From assembly GCA_013151235.1 (NCBI GenBank), contig JAADIO010000011.1, positions 1 to 63,417 on the forward strand: a stretch of DNA of 63,417 nt, written 5' to 3'. This stretch comes from Deltaproteobacteria bacterium (GTDB taxonomy: Bacteria; CG2-30-53-67). The notes beneath the pieces are model-generated. The model was given only the letters and a program-made list of their open reading frames with translations. It was not told the DNA's origin and made no database searches. A program made the position numbers and the translations under genes. This document shows, piece by piece, positions 53,881-61,655 of this stretch (the first letter of the stretch is position 1; each line of letters begins with the position of its first letter).

Positions 53881-55652
53881 CACCCGCTCCCATTGACCTG
53901 TGCCAAGGTTGCCTTCCGGTTGTTGCACCGAGTCAGGACCCATTCCGGTGATTGCGGCGGGACCACCCGGAGGTAACGGAGGGTCCGTTCCGCAATCCGC
54001 CGAAAAGCCGGCGCCGCCACAAGGCCGCCGTAGTAGTATCTTCCATGAGGTTCATTCACCACGACGATCAGTGCGAATTCCGGCCGGTCGACCGGGACAA
54101 AACCGACAAAGGAGCCGATATAATCCTTCCGGGAATACCGTCCCAGTTCGGGATCGAATTTCTGGGCCGTCCCCGTCTTCCCGGCCACCCGGAATCCCGG
54201 AACCCCGGCTTTCGGCGCCGTCCCCCCTTCCGAGACCACCGCCTCCATACACCGGATGAGGAAATCCGCCGTCTGACGCGAGATCACCCGCCGACGAACC
54301 TGGGGAGGGAATTTCCGCACGACGTTTCGGTCCTCGTCGATCACCCGTGAAACCACATAGGGCTGCATCCGGACCCCTTCGTTGGCAATGGTGGCCACGG
54401 CGGAAACAACCTGGAGCGCCGTCACCGAAAGCTCCTGCCCCATGGAAAGCGAGGCCTCGGAGAGTCCCGACCACTCTTTCGTGGGACGCACCATGCCGTT
54501 TGCCTCGCCGGGGAGATCGATCCCGGTCTTCTTCCCGAAACCGAAGTCGGTGATGTAACGGTAAAAATCCTTTTCATCAAGATGTTCTCCGATCTTGATC
54601 GCTCCGATGTTACTGCTCCGCTGGAGGATCTGCCGGACGGTGAGCCATCCATATTCATGGGTATCATGATAGATGGTGGTACGGAACCGATAGGCGCCGT
54701 TTTCGCAGTAAAAGATATCCTTCGGATGAATCACACCCCGGTCGAGAGCGGCAGCCAGTGTCACAAGTTTAAAGGTGGAACCGGGCTCGAAGTTTTCCTG
54801 GATCGCCAGATTTCTGCGATCCCGGGCAGAAGCTTCACAAAACTTGTTCGGGTCGAACCCGGGATAGCTCGCCATGGCGAGGATCTCGCCGGTTTGCGGA
54901 CGGATCATCACCGCCGTCCCGGAGAGGGCCTGGTTCTCTTCGACGGCATTTTTCAGTTCCTCCTCCGCAATGTGCTGGATCACCCGGTCGAGGGTCAGGA
55001 CCAGGTGATTCGCCCCTGCAGGTTTGATAAATCCTTCCCCTTCATCCATGATCTTCCGCCGCTTGGCATCCACACTGGCCAGAAAGTATCCCGGTTTCCC
55101 CTTGAGAAGGGCATCATACTTGTATTCGATCCCTTCGAGACCTTCATTGTCCATCCCGACAATCCCGAGGACGCCTGCGGCCATCGTGCGGTTGGGATAA
55201 AACCGCTTGCTTTCATAGAGGGCATGAATTCCGTTGAGGCCGGCCTGCCCCAATCTTTTCAGAATGGAGGGGTTACATTTCCGGGCGATCCATACAAACT
55301 GTTTCTTCTTCATCAGGCTTTTCAGGATCCGACGGCGGCGCTTCCCGGTCATACGCGCCAGGATCCGGGCGGCGGCCGGCTTGTTCCCGACCTGCGATGG
55401 AACGGCATAGAGGGAAACCGTATCCACACTGATGGCCAGTTCCCGCATCTCCCGGTCGTAGATCGTACCCCGCTTGGGCATGATCTTGACAATTCGCATC
55501 TGCTGTTTCTCCGCCCGTTCCCGTAACTTCCGGTGATCGCGAATCTGGAGAGCGTAAAGACGATAGACCACCAGGGCATATCCGACGGCAAAGAGAGCCA
55601 TCACGAGATACGCCTTGACTGGAAAATAATCTTTCGAGGCTTTTTTTCTCAT
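53880..55652 (-). CDS. ftsI: Septal peptidoglycan transpeptidase FtsI (PBP3)
   Basis: A 590-residue class B penicillin-binding protein. One N-terminal membrane helix (AYLVMALFAVGYALVVYRL) is followed by the dimerisation domain and the transpeptidase domain: SxxK in EPGSTFKLVTLA, SxN in QRSSNIGAIK, and KTG in VAGKTGTAQK. No PASTA repeats are seen. It cross-links septal wall with FtsW. The ATG at 55652 has GGGGAG upstream; a GTG at 55667 is less likely. Confidence 0.95.
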   Translation of the reverse strand: MRKKASKDYFPVKAYLVMALFAVGYALVVYRLYALQIRDHRKLRERAEKQQMRIVKIMPKRGTIYDREMRELAISVDTVSLYAVPSQVGNKPAAARILARMTGKRRRRILKSLMKKKQFVWIARKCNPSILKRLGQAGLNGIHALYESKRFYPNRTMAAGVLGIVGMDNEGLEGIEYKYDALLKGKPGYFLASVDAKRRKIMDEGEGFIKPAGANHLVLTLDRVIQHIAEEELKNAVEENQALSGTAVMIRPQTGEILAMASYPGFDPNKFCEASARDRRNLAIQENFEPGSTFKLVTLAAALDRGVIHPKDIFYCENGAYRFRTTIYHDTHEYGWLTVRQILQRSSNIGAIKIGEHLDEKDFYRYITDFGFGKKTGIDLPGEANGMVRPTKEWSGLSEASLSMGQELSVTALQVVSAVATIANEGVRMQPYVVSRVIDEDRNVVRKFPPQVRRRVISRQTADFLIRCMEAVVSEGGTAPKAGVPGFRVAGKTGTAQKFDPELGRYSRKDYIGSFVGFVPVDRPEFALIVVVNEPHGRYYYGGLVAAPAFRRIAERTLRYLRVVPPQSPEWVLTRCNNRKATLAQVNGSG

Positions 55653-55688
55653 CCTGACTCTCCCCACGGGATACGATCGGGGGTGCGG

Positions 55689-56024
55689 CTACTTGACATA
55701 CAGGATCTGCCCCTCTTCGGGCAGGTGCAGATGCAATTTCTTTCGGGCACGACTCTCCACCCGATCGAGTGAGATCGAAGTCGCATATTCCAGAAGCAGA
55801 TTGCGCTTCTCCTGTTTCAACTTCCGGTTCTGCTCTTTCAGACAGGCAATCTCATAACCAACCCGGACATACTGCGTCCGTTCCCAGACGGAACAAACCC
55901 CGACCAGAACACAGAAAAATACCACGAAGAGAATGGGAAGGCGCACCCGGAGCGGGGTACGGTCCCGCTTGGAAAGGATGTCGATTTTCTGGGTCCCCGT
56001 GAAAACCCTGGGGGCATAATTCAT
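55689..56024 (-). CDS. ftsL: Cell division protein FtsL
   Basis: A 111-residue bitopic protein. Basic residues 18-28 precede one membrane helix (LPILFVVFFCVLVGVCSVW, about 30-48), then a leucine-zipper-like coiled coil with an LKEQNRKLKQEKRNLLLEY stretch. Position between rsmH and ftsI is diagnostic. It links FtsQ to FtsW/FtsI. The start overlaps the rsmH stop by 4 bases (ATGA). Confidence 0.9.
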   Translation of the reverse strand: MNYAPRVFTGTQKIDILSKRDRTPLRVRLPILFVVFFCVLVGVCSVWERTQYVRVGYEIACLKEQNRKLKQEKRNLLLEYATSISLDRVESRARKKLHLHLPEEGQILYVK

Positions 56025-56968
56025 TTTTTCTTCCCTCTTTTTTCTGCAATCCGGAGCTTCGCGCTACGAGCGGAAAGGTTCTCCCGCACCTCTTCCTCGG
56101 TGGGGAGGATCGGTCGCCTTGTGACCCGCCGCAGGACCGGCTCTTCCTTACAGACACAGACCGGAAAATCGGGGGGACAGACACACCCCTTCGCCAGCCG
56201 ATGAAAAAACCGTTTTACAATCCGGTCCTCAAGAGAATGAAAGGAAATAACACAGAGCCTTCCACCCTCCCGAAGGAGATCGACGGCCCCGGCCAAACCC
56301 TCCTCCAGCGCCGCAAGCTCTCCATTGACGGCAATCCGCAGGGCCTGAAAGGTCCGGGTCGCCGGATGAATCCTGAACCGACGCGCCCCGGGCAGCGCCT
56401 TCTCCACCAGGTCCGCCAGCTCCTTTGTGGTCCGGATGGGATGATCCTCCCGGACCCGGCAGATAGCATCCACGATGGGACGCCACCGTCTCTCCTCACC
56501 GAAACGGATGAGAATCCCCTTCAGCGTATCCCGATCCTCCCGATTCACCAGATCGCAGGCGGTAGGGATTTCGGCCTGCTGGTCCATCCGCATATCGAGA
56601 GGCGCATCGTGAAGGAAGCTGAACCCCCGTTCCGGCGAAGCCAACTGAAAGGTGGAAACACCGAGGTCCATCAGGATCCCGTCGACAACTTCGATACCCA
56701 GGGTCTCCATCCGGGAGCGAATCTCCCGGAAATTTCCCTGAACCGGCGTAAATTGAGAACCGAACGGGGCAAGTCGTTCCGCAACCCGGACAACCGCCTC
56801 GGAATCGCTGTCGAAACCGACCAGCCGTCCCTCCGGGGAGAGCCGGTTGAGAATTCTCTCTGCATGGCCCCCGCCCCCCAGGGTGCAGTCGACATAGATC
56901 CCGTCCGGATCGATCCGCAAGCCCTCGATCGACTCCTTCCACAACACCGGCAGATGCTTCATGGGCAT
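56021..56968 (-). CDS. rsmH: 16S rRNA m4C1402 methyltransferase RsmH
   Basis: A 315-residue SAM methyltransferase, formerly MraW. Motif I is YVDCTLGGGGHAERIL near residue 25, followed by DGILMDLGVSTFQL and the C-terminal VISFHSLEDRIVKRFF. It methylates C1402 of 16S rRNA. It is separated from mraZ by a STAS gene, which is unusual since mraZ and rsmH are normally adjacent. Confidence 0.96.
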   Translation of the reverse strand: MPMKHLPVLWKESIEGLRIDPDGIYVDCTLGGGGHAERILNRLSPEGRLVGFDSDSEAVVRVAERLAPFGSQFTPVQGNFREIRSRMETLGIEVVDGILMDLGVSTFQLASPERGFSFLHDAPLDMRMDQQAEIPTACDLVNREDRDTLKGILIRFGEERRWRPIVDAICRVREDHPIRTTKELADLVEKALPGARRFRIHPATRTFQALRIAVNGELAALEEGLAGAVDLLREGGRLCVISFHSLEDRIVKRFFHRLAKGCVCPPDFPVCVCKEEPVLRRVTRRPILPTEEEVRENLSARSAKLRIAEKRGKKK

Positions 56969-57031
56969 TCGGCATGAAACGTTTTCGCTCCCTGTATCAT
57001 AAGGACCGCCAGGAACGATCGGTTTACCGGA

Positions 57032-57433
57032 CTAATAGATCGTTTGCAGGTTTTTGCCATGGATGACGGCTACATCAAGATCCGTTGCCAGTCGCTCTTT
57101 TTGGATCGCCTGGATACCCCGGCTGCAGTTGGAGAAGTATTTGAAGTCGCTGTAAACACCGACGATCTGGAAGATATTCTTCAGGTATCCACTCATACCG
57201 GAAAGAGCAAGACCCCCGCCGGCATCCTTCTGCTTGCCGGCGGTCTGCGACAATTGCTTCAGACTCAGGAAATTCACATGGCTCACAGCCCCGAGATCGA
57301 GAATGGAAAAGGCATACCCCCTCAAACGGTAACGATCAATAATGGAGCAAATCCTCTTCATGTCCTCTACGTCGATATCACGATCGAGCTTGAGGACCAT
57401 GACCTTCACCTTGTCCTGATTCAGGCTTCCCAT
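57032..57433 (-). CDS. STAS-domain protein inside the dcw cluster
   Basis: A 133-residue protein made up of a single STAS-like domain. It opens KVKVMVLKLDRDIDVEDM, has the central ILDLGAVSHVNFLSLKQL, and ends with a helix after NIFQIVGVYSDFKYFSNC. This is the pattern of anti-sigma-factor antagonists and related STAS modules. In SpoIIAA the phosphorylated Ser lies in DSSGL; here the matching segment is NFLSL, and the Ser position is Leu, so control by that phosphorylation seems lost. The ATG at 57433 is preferred because GGGAGG lies 8 bases ahead. It sits between mraZ and rsmH on the same strand. Function unknown; a link to stress control or division is possible. Confidence 0.75.
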   Translation of the reverse strand: MGSLNQDKVKVMVLKLDRDIDVEDMKRICSIIDRYRLRGYAFSILDLGAVSHVNFLSLKQLSQTAGKQKDAGGGLALSGMSGYLKNIFQIVGVYSDFKYFSNCSRGIQAIQKERLATDLDVAVIHGKNLQTIY

Positions 57434-57520
57434 TCCATCGCCCTCCCTGCCCGGATGCTTTCCGAACCGGACCATTCATCGTTCCATTCCGCAAGAAACC
57501 GACTTCCGCAGGAGCGTTCC

Positions 57521-57958
57521 CTACAACCCAAGCTGCTGCAGAGCCTCCTCCACGTTCAAGGTTTCCTGCACCCGGCCTTCCACTTCCTCCTCCCAACGCT
57601 GCCGGTTCCACACCTCGATCCTGTTCAACATCCCGACAACCACCGTCTCCCGGCTGAGGTCCGCATGGTTTCTCAGGTCTTGAGGAATCAGGATCCGTCC
57701 CTGCTTGTCAAAACCGCATTCCGCCATGGAACCCAAGACCCAGCGAAAAACGGCCTCCTGATCCGGGGTCCTGAACTGATTGAATTTTGTCTCTTCGAGG
57801 GTTTTCCAGACGGAGAGGGGATAGGCACGAAGACAGCGATTATGCTTGACAAGAATCAGTTTTTCTTCAAAATTATCGGCAAAGACTTCGCGGAACTTTG
57901 CCGGAAAATTGAGTCTTCCCTTGGCATCAATGTTGTGATTGAAGCGGCCTCTGAACAC
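57521..57958 (-). CDS. mraZ: Transcription regulator MraZ
   Basis: A 145-residue AbrB-fold regulator with two SpoVT/AbrB-like repeats: FRGRFNHNIDAKGRLNFPAKFRE and, near residue 80, CGFDKQGRILIPQDLR (fragments of each are conserved in all MraZ). It represses its own operon, the dcw cluster, by binding TGGGN repeats. The start is taken as GTG at 57958, giving the conserved (M)FRGRF opening. A GTG at 57979 is also open, but this would put the three binding boxes inside the coding region. Confidence 0.93.
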   Translation of the reverse strand: MFRGRFNHNIDAKGRLNFPAKFREVFADNFEEKLILVKHNRCLRAYPLSVWKTLEETKFNQFRTPDQEAVFRWVLGSMAECGFDKQGRILIPQDLRNHADLSRETVVVGMLNRIEVWNRQRWEEEVEGRVQETLNVEEALQQLGL

Positions 57959-57962
57959 TTTG

Positions 57963-57988
57963 TCCCCACTCTCTCCCACATTTACCCA
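57963..57988 (-). promoter_or_regulatory. Three MraZ boxes (operator of the dcw cluster)
   Basis: On the minus strand TGGGTA (57988-57983), TGGGAG (57978-57973) and TGGGGA (57968-57963) recur at an exact 10-base period, one helical turn. This is the known MraZ operator form, placed between the promoter and the mraZ start. Autoregulation of the whole cluster by MraZ is expected. Confidence 0.85.
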
Positions 57989-57999
57989 CTATGAGACAA

Positions 58000-58029
58000 A
58001 GTATAGCCACGGAAAAAACCAATTGTCAA
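58000..58029 (-). promoter_or_regulatory. Sigma-70-type promoter of the dcw cluster
   Basis: On the minus strand a perfect TTGACA (58029-58024), an 18-base spacer and TATACT (58005-58000). Transcription would start near 57993, just ahead of the MraZ boxes, so bound MraZ would cover the early transcribed region. Confidence 0.8.
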
Positions 58030-58179
58030 GGATAATATTGAATTTATCAAGAGTTATAATACATTTCCCCCCGATGAAAAAGATGGGCGTTTTGACAAAA
58101 AAACCTACCAATATGAATATTTTATTGTGAGTTTACCGGTATTCGGGGAGAGGAAGGGTCCGGAGTGGGGAAGAATCTT

Positions 58180-58944
58180 TCATGGAAGGTTGTTGCGTAT
58201 ACAATTCTCTACGTATTCCTTTGCGCCTCTTAAGGCCTCCGTCATGGAAGACCCCCGTGCCAGAGAAGCACAGAGAGCGGCGGAGAAGCGGCAGCCGCTT
58301 CCATGGAGATCCCCCGGCACGCGGGGAGAGGCAAAGGAGAAAAATTTCTTACCATTATAGAGAAGGTCGACGGGGTCCCCGGCAAGATGCCCTCCGGTGA
58401 TCACCACGTTTCTCGGCCCCAGGTCGTGAATCCTTCTGCACATCTCCCGCAGCCATTCACGCTCGGACGGACCCGCCCCGCGACTGACGGCGCTGAAGGC
58501 CTGCGCCTCCGCCAGATTCGGCGTCACGACCGTCGCCAGGGGGAAAAGCTCTTCCACCAGGGCCTTGCGTCCCTCCTCTTCCAGGAGAGGGATCCCGTTG
58601 GATGAGAAGAGGACCGGATCGATAACCACCACCGGCGGGGCGAAATGTTTCAGAAGACGGGCCAGAACCCGCACGTTTTCCTCCGTCAGGAGCATTCCCG
58701 TCTTGAGCCCGTCGATCCGCTCCCCCTGCAGGATCGTTTCCAGTTGCAGGGCAAAGGCCTCCGGCGCCACAGGAAAGGTCCCCCGAACCCCCTGACCATC
58801 CTGCGCCGTCAGGGCGGCGATCACGGAACGGCCGGACACGCCAAAACGATCAAAGGTTCGCAGATCGGACTGAATCCCCGCCCCACCCGTCGGATCGGCC
58901 CCGGCAACGGTCAACACCTTCAGGATCGGATCTTCACATATCAT
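58180..58944 (-). CDS. thiD: Hydroxymethylpyrimidine/phosphomethylpyrimidine kinase
   Basis: A 254-residue ribokinase-fold enzyme. Marks are AGADPTGGAGIQSDLRTF (N-terminus), DGLKTGMLLTEE and the C-terminal GSGCRFSAALCASLARG that holds the anion hole. It phosphorylates HMP twice for thiamine synthesis. No other thi gene is in the window. The 200-base gap to mraZ carries the dcw promoter. Confidence 0.93.
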   Translation of the reverse strand: MICEDPILKVLTVAGADPTGGAGIQSDLRTFDRFGVSGRSVIAALTAQDGQGVRGTFPVAPEAFALQLETILQGERIDGLKTGMLLTEENVRVLARLLKHFAPPVVVIDPVLFSSNGIPLLEEEGRKALVEELFPLATVVTPNLAEAQAFSAVSRGAGPSEREWLREMCRRIHDLGPRNVVITGGHLAGDPVDLLYNGKKFFSFASPRVPGDLHGSGCRFSAALCASLARGSSMTEALRGAKEYVENCIRNNLP

Positions 58945-58957
58945 TTAATACCCCCAT

Positions 58958-60322
58958 CTACACAACAAGGCTCCCGACGAAATCCGTTAACTGTTCCAGG
59001 GTCGCGCATTCTCTTAAATCATCACAATAGGGCTTGTACTGCATCACGACATTGGTGGCGGAATACCAGAACTCTTCTTCTTCCGGGTTAAGCCAGATGG
59101 TTCTCCGGACCCGCTCCGTGATCCTGCGGAAGGTCTCCACCTTCGGATCGTTCCAGTTGTTCTCTCCGTCACCCAGGACAATCAAGGTCGTATCCTTATC
59201 CAGCGCACTGGAGTATTTCTCGAGGAAGGTCTCAAATGCGATCCCGTAATTCGTGAGCTGCCCCAGACCGATACGGTGCTGCTTGACCGCCTTCTCAAAG
59301 GCCGTTTCTAGATTGTGTTCTTTGAAATAATAGGAAATCTCATGGGCGGTACGAACAAAGATGAAGGAGCGAATTTTGGAAAACCGGTCCTGCAATCGGT
59401 ATAACAGCAGAAGCATCAGATGGGCCTCGTAGGCCACGGACATCGAAATATCGCAAAGGGCGACGATCTTTCCTTTTTTGCGGCGGTGAACCCGCCGGCG
59501 AAGATCAAAGGGAACACCGTCATAGCGGAGGGAACTGCGAATCGTGTTCTTGATATCCAGACTGCCGTGATGCGCCCGCTTCTCCCGACGGATCAATGCG
59601 TCTTTCAGTTTCTGGGCAAGCTTCTCCACGGCTTCCTTTACCCGGGCATGTTCCTTGAGAGTCAGGCGGTCGAATTTAATCATCGAAATCGTCCGCTGCC
59701 GCTCCCAGGGAAGAAGCTTTTCCTGGGCGGGCCTTGCCGTCCTCTTCTCCTGCAACAGATCCTGCGCATCCTGCAAGCGCCTCCGCAGAAATTCGCTCAA
59801 TGCCTCCCGCTGATCCCGGGTCATCTGATAGGAAGCCTCCGTATAGGCCTCTCGTTTGTCCTGAATGACCCGGATCGCCTTGCGTACCTTTTCCCGTTTC
59901 GACTTCGAAAGCGGACGGTCCGACAACTCTCCTTCGCCGATCTCCACGGTGTCCTCTCCCCGGACCAGATCGAGAAGCCCATCCACCTCTCCCTCAATGT
60001 AGTCTGCAAGAAGTTTTTCCGTTTGGTCGCCCTCCCTGCGCAGCTCTCCCGCAAACTCCAGCGCCTCGAGCTTGACGACGGAATCGAGCTGCTCAAATTC
60101 CAGGGGAGAGTGATCTTCAAAAAACCGATGAAACAACCGGATGAATTTCGGCCGGTCCCTGCTCTGCTTGATAAAACAGCCCTGCAGGGCGAAGAGAAAT
60201 TGTTCACGGTCTAAAAGCTCAATCTCTTTCAGTGCCGTGACGGCATCGTGCAACGACGAAGTGGCGATGGGAAAACCATTGTACCGCAGAAAATTCGCGA
60301 ACTGGAGCAGGACGGAAGTCAC
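58958..60322 (-). CDS. CoxE-like VWA-domain protein
   Basis: A 454-residue protein with a helical N-terminal two-thirds and a C-terminal von Willebrand A domain. The MIDAS motif DISMSV (DxSxS) is in LCDISMSVAYEAH near residue 290, with later metal-site residues in LIVLGDGENNWND near 390. It matches the CoxE-like family that pairs with MoxR ATPases to insert cofactors or remodel protein complexes. The start is GTG at 60322 in a GTGA overlap with the MoxR stop, with GGGAG upstream. The client protein is unknown; no CO dehydrogenase or methanol dehydrogenase gene is near. Confidence 0.85.
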   Translation of the reverse strand: MTSVLLQFANFLRYNGFPIATSSLHDAVTALKEIELLDREQFLFALQGCFIKQSRDRPKFIRLFHRFFEDHSPLEFEQLDSVVKLEALEFAGELRREGDQTEKLLADYIEGEVDGLLDLVRGEDTVEIGEGELSDRPLSKSKREKVRKAIRVIQDKREAYTEASYQMTRDQREALSEFLRRRLQDAQDLLQEKRTARPAQEKLLPWERQRTISMIKFDRLTLKEHARVKEAVEKLAQKLKDALIRREKRAHHGSLDIKNTIRSSLRYDGVPFDLRRRVHRRKKGKIVALCDISMSVAYEAHLMLLLLYRLQDRFSKIRSFIFVRTAHEISYYFKEHNLETAFEKAVKQHRIGLGQLTNYGIAFETFLEKYSSALDKDTTLIVLGDGENNWNDPKVETFRRITERVRRTIWLNPEEEEFWYSATNVVMQYKPYCDDLRECATLEQLTDFVGSLVV

Positions 60323-61251
60323 CGGTCATCTCCCAGGATCCGGGCCGAGTTCTGCAGGATCGTATCCATATCGGTCTTGTACTTGCTGATAATCCCCAGC
60401 GTCTTCCGGAGCTCATCGGCTTCGAGATTCCGGATATTCAGAGTCAGCAACGATTCCGCCCAGTCGATGGTCTCGGAGATGGCCGGTTTTTTCTTGATGT
60501 CCAGGTCGCGGATGCGGTGGATAGAGCGGACTAATTTATTGATCAGCGACTTGTCCATATCGGGAAACCGGGAGGCCACGATCTTGCATTCCAGCTCCTG
60601 CGACGGATAGTCAATGAAGAGATGAAGGCACCGCCGCTTGAGGGCATCACTCAAATCCCGGTTGGCATTGGACGTCAGAAAGACCATGGGAATCACCCGG
60701 GGCTTCCGGGTCCCGAGTTCGGGGATCGTAATCTCATAATTGTTCAGCACCTCCAGCAGGTAGGCCTCAAACTCCGGGTCCGGCTTGTCCACTTCGTCGA
60801 TCAGCAGGACCGACTGCTCCTCCGAAGTGATGGCCCTCAGCAGGGGCCGCTGCAACAGGAAATGATCGGAGAAGAAGGCGTTTTCCAGTTCATCCAGGGA
60901 TTGGATCGCCTGAGAGAGATCACGGGCGGAGTCGACCAGCTCATGGATCTTCTCTTTCAGCAACTGCGTGTAGAGAAGCTGCTTGGCATACTCCCACTCA
61001 TAAATCGCCTTCGTCTCATCGATCCCCTCATAACATTGCAGATGGATCAACTCCCGGTGCATCGCCTTTGCCATGGCCCGGGCCAGCTCCGTCTTCCCGA
61101 CACCGGCCGGCCCTTCCACCAGGACGGGACGCTGCATCCGGATCCCTAAATAGACGATCGTTGCAATCTCTTTCGAGGCGATATACTTCTGCTTCTTCAA
61201 TGCCTTGGATACATCTTTGACGGATTTGATCGACACGGGTACACACTCCAT
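60319..61251 (-). CDS. MoxR-family AAA ATPase
   Basis: A 310-residue AAA ATPase. Walker A is EGPAGVGKTELARAMAKAM (near residue 36), Walker B VLLIDEVDKPDPEFEAYLLE (near 125), sensor 1 is in VFLTSNANRDLSDAL with the arginine finger region RRCLHLFIDYP. This is the MoxR/YeaC-type that works with a VWA partner, encoded just downstream with a 4-base overlap. The ATG at 61251 has a weak ribosome site; a GTG at 61236 with GGAG upstream is an alternative. The open frame running up to 61464 crosses an IS remnant and is not used. Confidence 0.9.
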   Translation of the reverse strand: MECVPVSIKSVKDVSKALKKQKYIASKEIATIVYLGIRMQRPVLVEGPAGVGKTELARAMAKAMHRELIHLQCYEGIDETKAIYEWEYAKQLLYTQLLKEKIHELVDSARDLSQAIQSLDELENAFFSDHFLLQRPLLRAITSEEQSVLLIDEVDKPDPEFEAYLLEVLNNYEITIPELGTRKPRVIPMVFLTSNANRDLSDALKRRCLHLFIDYPSQELECKIVASRFPDMDKSLINKLVRSIHRIRDLDIKKKPAISETIDWAESLLTLNIRNLEADELRKTLGIISKYKTDMDTILQNSARILGDDR

Positions 61252-61319
61252 TCTCATAAGACGCCCGGCCAACCCCGGGCATATTTTGAACAGCTTGTAA
61301 AAAGAAGTCGGATTGATGA

Positions 61320-61655
61320 CAACAATATTACATAGCAACAGAGCCGTCAAGGGCGATTGCCCGGCAACTCGGTCTGGATCGCAGAACGGTGGCAAGCTAC
61401 ATCCGGAACGGGGAATTCCCCCAATATCAGGTGGTGAATCGGCGGTCGGGATTGACCCTACCAATGATCAAGGATTGGCTCGGGCAAGAGGACTATCCGG
61501 CGGCCCCGGTACACGATCCGGTGCAACTCCAGGGCGATATGGGGCGTTGGGGGGGGCACACACATGACATTCTTGAGGTAAACTTTCAGGGAGCACCATC
61601 GGGGATAGTTAACTTACATTCAGCGGTTTACCCGGGGCGGCCACCCAAACAATGA
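61320..61655 (+). pseudogene. Transposase remnant (helix-turn-helix part)
   Basis: The plus-strand frame from 61320 reads RAIARQLGLDRRTVASYI followed by RNGEFPQY and a basic stretch, the helix-turn-helix segment typical of IS transposases of ISL3 or IS21 type. There is no start codon in normal context, no catalytic domain and no visible inverted repeats; the frame ends at 61655. It fills the 404-base gap between the MoxR gene and the delta-60 repeat protein and marks an old insertion or deletion event. Confidence 0.55.
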
